From Pseudolabrys sp. (lineage in GTDB: Bacteria; Pseudomonadota; Alphaproteobacteria; Rhizobiales; Xanthobacteraceae), in NCBI GenBank assembly GCA_019246455.1, contig JAFAQJ010000448.1, positions 1 to 9,852 on the forward strand: a stretch of DNA of 9,852 nt, written 5' to 3'. The translations under genes and the position numbers were made by a program. Of this stretch, positions 7,514 to 9,852 are shown one piece after another (the stretch's first letter is position 1; each line of letters opens with the position of its first letter). The notes beneath the pieces were generated by a model that ran no database searches, had not been told where the DNA came from, and worked only from the letters and a program-made list of their open reading frames with translations.

Positions 7514-8173
7514 ATGGCTCGATCACGCGCGCCTGCGCGCATCCTGGGGGCATTGGTATCTGCGTTCGTCCTCGCAATAACTAACGCCCGTGCTTCCGAC
7601 CAGGTCGAATGGCACTGGCATAGACTGTTCGAGCCGTGCAACGGTAATTGCGCGATCACGGGTCTCGTCGGCCCGGGACTGAGCACCAACGTTCAAGACA
7701 TTTTCTTCACGGCGATCCCGCCGTGGAAATGGAAATACGATCAGGGCTGGTTCATCGGCGGTGCGGCATCACGCCGGATCGTGACTCTGTTTCGTGTTTT
7801 CGACATCGAGTGGGAATTGGGCGCCGGCCAGCGTTTCGGCACGCAGCACGAAGGGGAAGTATGGGAAGCGTTCTACGTCCGATTCACCGGGTTTCCCTGG
7901 AATCATCTCCTTTACACGACGTTCGCGTTGTCGACGGGGTTGAGCTACGCCACCGGCATTTCGGATTTTGAGAAAGTCGCCGGCAAACTCGATCCGCCGG
8001 GCGGCACGCACGTTCTGCATTATTTCTCGCCCGAGTTGACGTTCGCCTTGCCCGAGCGTCGCGATCGCGAGCTGGTATTCCGGCTGCAGCATCGATCGGG
8101 CGCCTATGGCGTGATCAGTGGCGCCTTTAGCGGCGCGACCTACCTGACGGCTGGCGTGCGCTTCAGGTTTTGA
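7514..8173 (+). CDS. Outer-membrane beta-barrel, PagL-like lipid A deacylase/acyloxyacyl hydrolase family candidate
   Basis: This 219-aa protein has a basic N-terminus, a hydrophobic core and ARA at 25-27, giving a signal peptide with likely cleavage before SDQ. The mature protein alternates hydrophobic and polar residues in amphipathic strands rich in Trp, Tyr and Phe and ends in Phe (VRFRF), a typical outer-membrane assembly signal. Near the C-terminus, FRLQHRSGAYG carries His193-x-Ser195, matching the H-x-S catalytic pair of PagL, which removes the 3-O acyl chain of lipid A. The Asn that usually follows that Ser is Gly here, and I see no Glu 12 residues on, so activity is uncertain. CNGNC (42-46) could form a disulfide. 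Start: ATG 7514 best fits the signal peptide; GTG 7478 would add 12 polar residues. It ends 4 bp before the convergent thioesterase gene. It could instead be a non-enzymatic barrel. Confidence 0.8.
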   Translation: MARSRAPARILGALVSAFVLAITNARASDQVEWHWHRLFEPCNGNCAITGLVGPGLSTNVQDIFFTAIPPWKWKYDQGWFIGGAASRRIVTLFRVFDIEWELGAGQRFGTQHEGEVWEAFYVRFTGFPWNHLLYTTFALSTGLSYATGISDFEKVAGKLDPPGGTHVLHYFSPELTFALPERRDRELVFRLQHRSGAYGVISGAFSGATYLTAGVRFRF

Positions 8174-8177
8174 TCGC

Positions 8178-8663
8178 TTACTTCGCCGGAAAAATCATGC
8201 AGGTCGTCGTCGCATGAGCGTAAAGCTTGCCGGCGCGGTCCTTGAGATCGCCTTCCGACGTTGCGATAGTGCGGCCGCGGTGGATGAGGCGCCCCTCGGC
8301 CCGCATCGGCCCAACGTCCTTGGTGATTGCGCGGACGTAGTTGATCTTGAGTTCGAGCGTCGTCCAGGTTTCGCCCTTGGTCAGCGTCGAAAAAATCGCG
8401 CAACCGGTGCAGCTGTCGAGCAGCGTCGCCGCGAAGCCGCCGTGAACGCTGCCGATCGGATTGTAGAGATCGGAGTCAGGCTGCCCCTCGAACACCGCAC
8501 GGCCTTTATCCGCTTCGATGAGATGGAAGTTGACACGCTGGCCGATCGGCGGCTGCGGCACAGTCCCCGCGATCATGGCTTGAAGAAATCCAAGTCCATC
8601 GTAAGACACCAGGATTTCAGGCGGCACCACGCCGTACGATCTGTCGTTCAACTCTGCCCCCAT
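8178..8663 (-). CDS. PaaI-type hotdog-fold acyl-CoA thioesterase
   Basis: This 161-aa cytoplasmic protein is probably a hydrolase of acyl- or aryl-CoA esters. The hotdog signature is clear: NPIGSVHGGFAATLLDSCTG at residues 68-87, with Asn68, the HGG turn at 74-76 and the acidic residue Asp83 on the central helix. TTLELKINYVRAI (101-113) and the closing strands GRLIHRGRTIATSEGDLKD (125-143) then LYAHATTTCMIF follow. Length and order match PaaI/YbgC-like 4HBT proteins; the natural substrate is not evident. It is the last gene of the minus-strand cluster, 32 bp after the phosphatase gene, so it is probably translated from a shared transcript. A GGGG sequence about 10 nt before the ATG at 8663 may serve as the ribosome site. 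Confidence 0.92.
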   Translation of the reverse strand: MGAELNDRSYGVVPPEILVSYDGLGFLQAMIAGTVPQPPIGQRVNFHLIEADKGRAVFEGQPDSDLYNPIGSVHGGFAATLLDSCTGCAIFSTLTKGETWTTLELKINYVRAITKDVGPMRAEGRLIHRGRTIATSEGDLKDRAGKLYAHATTTCMIFPAK

Positions 8664-8695
8664 CCCGCATCAACCCCGTTTCTTAGCGCATTTCC

Positions 8696-9202
8696 TCATT
8701 CGAGATCGAGGCGGAACGGATTACCCTCATATGCGATTTCACCAGGGCCGATGGTCTCAATCGCGTGGATCATGCGGCCGTTGCGTCTCAATAGCCGGTC
8801 GGCAATTGAGACCAGTCGAGCGTTCGGAGTTGCGGTTCGGGAAGCGTTGCGCAGCGCCCAGGCGATCTGCATCTCGTCGCGCCTCGGATTGAGCGCGCAG
8901 GCGCTAATGAAGGCCCCTGCAGTCGAACGGCTGATCCCGGCATAGCAATGGACGACGAGCGGCGCCCTGCGATCCCAGCCACTGACAAATCCGATCAAAC
9001 GTTCGACATGATGCTGGCCCGGCGCCTCATAGCCCTCCATAGGCGAGACGATGTCGTCCATGCTCAAGACCAAGTGGTCTTTCTCGGCGACCGAGCTCGG
9101 GCGCAGGACCTGATCGGTATTACGCAGCAGTGTCACGATATGGCGGGCGCCGGTTTCACTAACGGTGTCGTGGAGGCGGGCAAGCGAGCAAACGTGAATC
9201 AT
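8696..9202 (-). CDS. Small protein tyrosine/dual-specificity phosphatase-like protein
   Basis: This 168-aa protein carries the cysteine-phosphatase P-loop HCYAGISRS (85-93), a CX5R signature with nucleophile Cys86 and phosphate-binding Arg92. The family's general acid is plausibly Asp49 or Asp50 in SMDDIVSP. The P-loop follows a hydrophobic strand (PLVVH) and precedes a helix (TAGAFISACAL), as in the family. The C-terminal half (ALNPRRDEMQIAWALRNAS, then the terminal PFRLDLE) is typical of the small alphaproteobacterial group that I recall, whose substrate is unknown. Start: ATG 9202 (MIHVCSLARL) is preferred because GGGA lies just upstream; GTG 9211 would add MGT and has no ribosome site of its own. 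It sits between the HD and thioesterase genes on the same strand. Confidence 0.88.
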   Translation of the reverse strand: MIHVCSLARLHDTVSETGARHIVTLLRNTDQVLRPSSVAEKDHLVLSMDDIVSPMEGYEAPGQHHVERLIGFVSGWDRRAPLVVHCYAGISRSTAGAFISACALNPRRDEMQIAWALRNASRTATPNARLVSIADRLLRRNGRMIHAIETIGPGEIAYEGNPFRLDLE

Positions 9203-9258
9203 AGTTCCCACAAACGAATTCGACGCGTCTTTTGTATGACGTAGGGCGCCGTTCTACG

Positions 9259-9852
9259 TTACTGGCGCATGAGAGTCGTCACGCGATCGCGGAAGCGCTT
9301 TTCGGCAGCATCGGCTGGCCACGGCGCGAGATAATCACGCGTCAGCGGCGAGGGAAGGGCCGCTGGGCGACCAAAGAACTTTCGAGCCTCCCTAATATCG
9401 AAGCCCGCGAGCTTGGTCGCCTCGAAAAAGGCGGCGTTACGGTCGGACGCCTTGATGAGCGCTGTCAGTTCCTGCGGCAGCACCGCCGGTAACCCGAAGC
9501 GCAGGTGAATAGCCCCCAGTAATCTTGCTTCGACCGCCTTGTAGCTGTCGCCGATCACGGCCTTGAACGGTGAAATCATGTCGCCGATGACGTATTCCGG
9601 CGCGTCGTGCAACAAAACAGCACGTCGCCCGGCCGCATCGAGTCGTGGCGATTTATGCCGCGCGATCACCTCCACCAGCAGCGCGTGCTGCGCCACCGAG
9701 TAGATATGCGCGCCTTCAGTCTGACCATTCCAGCGCGGCACGCGGGCAAGGCCATGCGCGATATCCTCAAGCTCGATGTCGAGCGGAGAGGGATCAAGTA
9801 GATCGAGCCGCCGCCCCGAAAGCATTCGTTGCCAGGCGCGCGGCGTGGCGCG
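9259..9852 (-). CDS. HD-domain phosphohydrolase, YfbR-like (5' end outside window)
   Basis: The HD domain of metal-dependent phosphohydrolases is complete: His in YSVAQHALLVE, the His-Asp pair in LLHDAPEYVIGD, and the distal Asp in IKASDRNAAF. The nearest characterised relatives are YfbR-type 5'-deoxynucleotidases, so a role in nucleotide turnover is plausible, but the substrate is not shown. The first in-frame ATG is at 9825, yet the frame stays open to the edge and encodes RATPRAWQR before that Met. That run reads as coding sequence continuous with QRMLSGRRLDLLDPSPLDIE and resembles what I recall in family members. The true start therefore lies beyond 9852 and 198 residues are visible. The C-terminus is complete. 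The phosphatase gene begins 56 bp downstream, making an operon with the phosphatase and thioesterase likely. Confidence 0.9.
   Translation of the reverse strand, partial: RATPRAWQRMLSGRRLDLLDPSPLDIELEDIAHGLARVPRWNGQTEGAHIYSVAQHALLVEVIARHKSPRLDAAGRRAVLLHDAPEYVIGDMISPFKAVIGDSYKAVEARLLGAIHLRFGLPAVLPQELTALIKASDRNAAFFEATKLAGFDIREARKFFGRPAALPSPLTRDYLAPWPADAAEKRFRDRVTTLMRQ

Noticed and set aside
8214..8945. A 243-codon plus-strand open frame antisense to the thioesterase and phosphatase genes
   Set aside because: The composition is Arg/Ala-rich and shows no motif, whereas the opposite strand encodes two clear protein families.
1..9852. Mobile element, defence system, CRISPR array, or tRNA/rRNA genes
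   Set aside because: No transposase, integrase, terminal inverted repeats, repeat-spacer pattern or cloverleaf-like segment was seen; all genes fit core chromosomal families.

Overview
The window looks like ordinary chromosomal DNA of an alphaproteobacterium, most likely from the Hyphomicrobiales (Rhizobiales), near the Bradyrhizobium/Rhodopseudomonas/Xanthobacteraceae group. The basis is the high GC content, a cytoplasmic PAS-type chemoreceptor with one membrane segment, a SleB-type cell-wall hydrolase in an apparent non-spore-former, and small conserved proteins of a kind I associate with that group. This placement comes from memory of protein families, not from a search. I see no insertion sequence, phage gene, CRISPR array, tRNA or rRNA, and base composition does not shift along the window.

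Layout. Positions 2-1447 (+) are the C-terminal part of pyruvate phosphate dikinase, cut by the left edge. A chemoreceptor faces it convergently (1475-2824, -). An intergenic region of about 230 bp separates that gene from a divergent membrane-anchored SleB/CwlJ-type cell-wall hydrolase (3056-4390, +). Next on the plus strand come an MFS transporter (4518-5771), an AcuI/YhdH-type acryloyl-CoA reductase (5842-6828), a small secreted four-cysteine protein of unknown function (6912-7391) and an outer-membrane beta-barrel resembling the PagL lipid A deacylases (7514-8173). The right end is a minus-strand cluster read from 9852 towards 8178: an HD-domain phosphohydrolase whose start lies beyond the right edge, a small tyrosine-phosphatase-like protein, and a PaaI-type hotdog thioesterase.

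How the genes fit together. The transporter and reductase are close enough to be co-transcribed and could form an uptake-and-reduction pair for a small carboxylate; this is inference. Three products act in or beyond the inner membrane (hydrolase, four-cysteine protein, beta-barrel), so the middle of the window has an envelope flavour. The HD, phosphatase and thioesterase genes have short gaps and probably form one transcription unit without an obvious shared pathway. All intergenic stretches are under 300 bp. I found no convincing new multi-gene system. The points most worth a second look are the PagL-like barrel with an incomplete catalytic signature, the four-cysteine secreted protein, the transporter/reductase pair and the true start of the HD gene.
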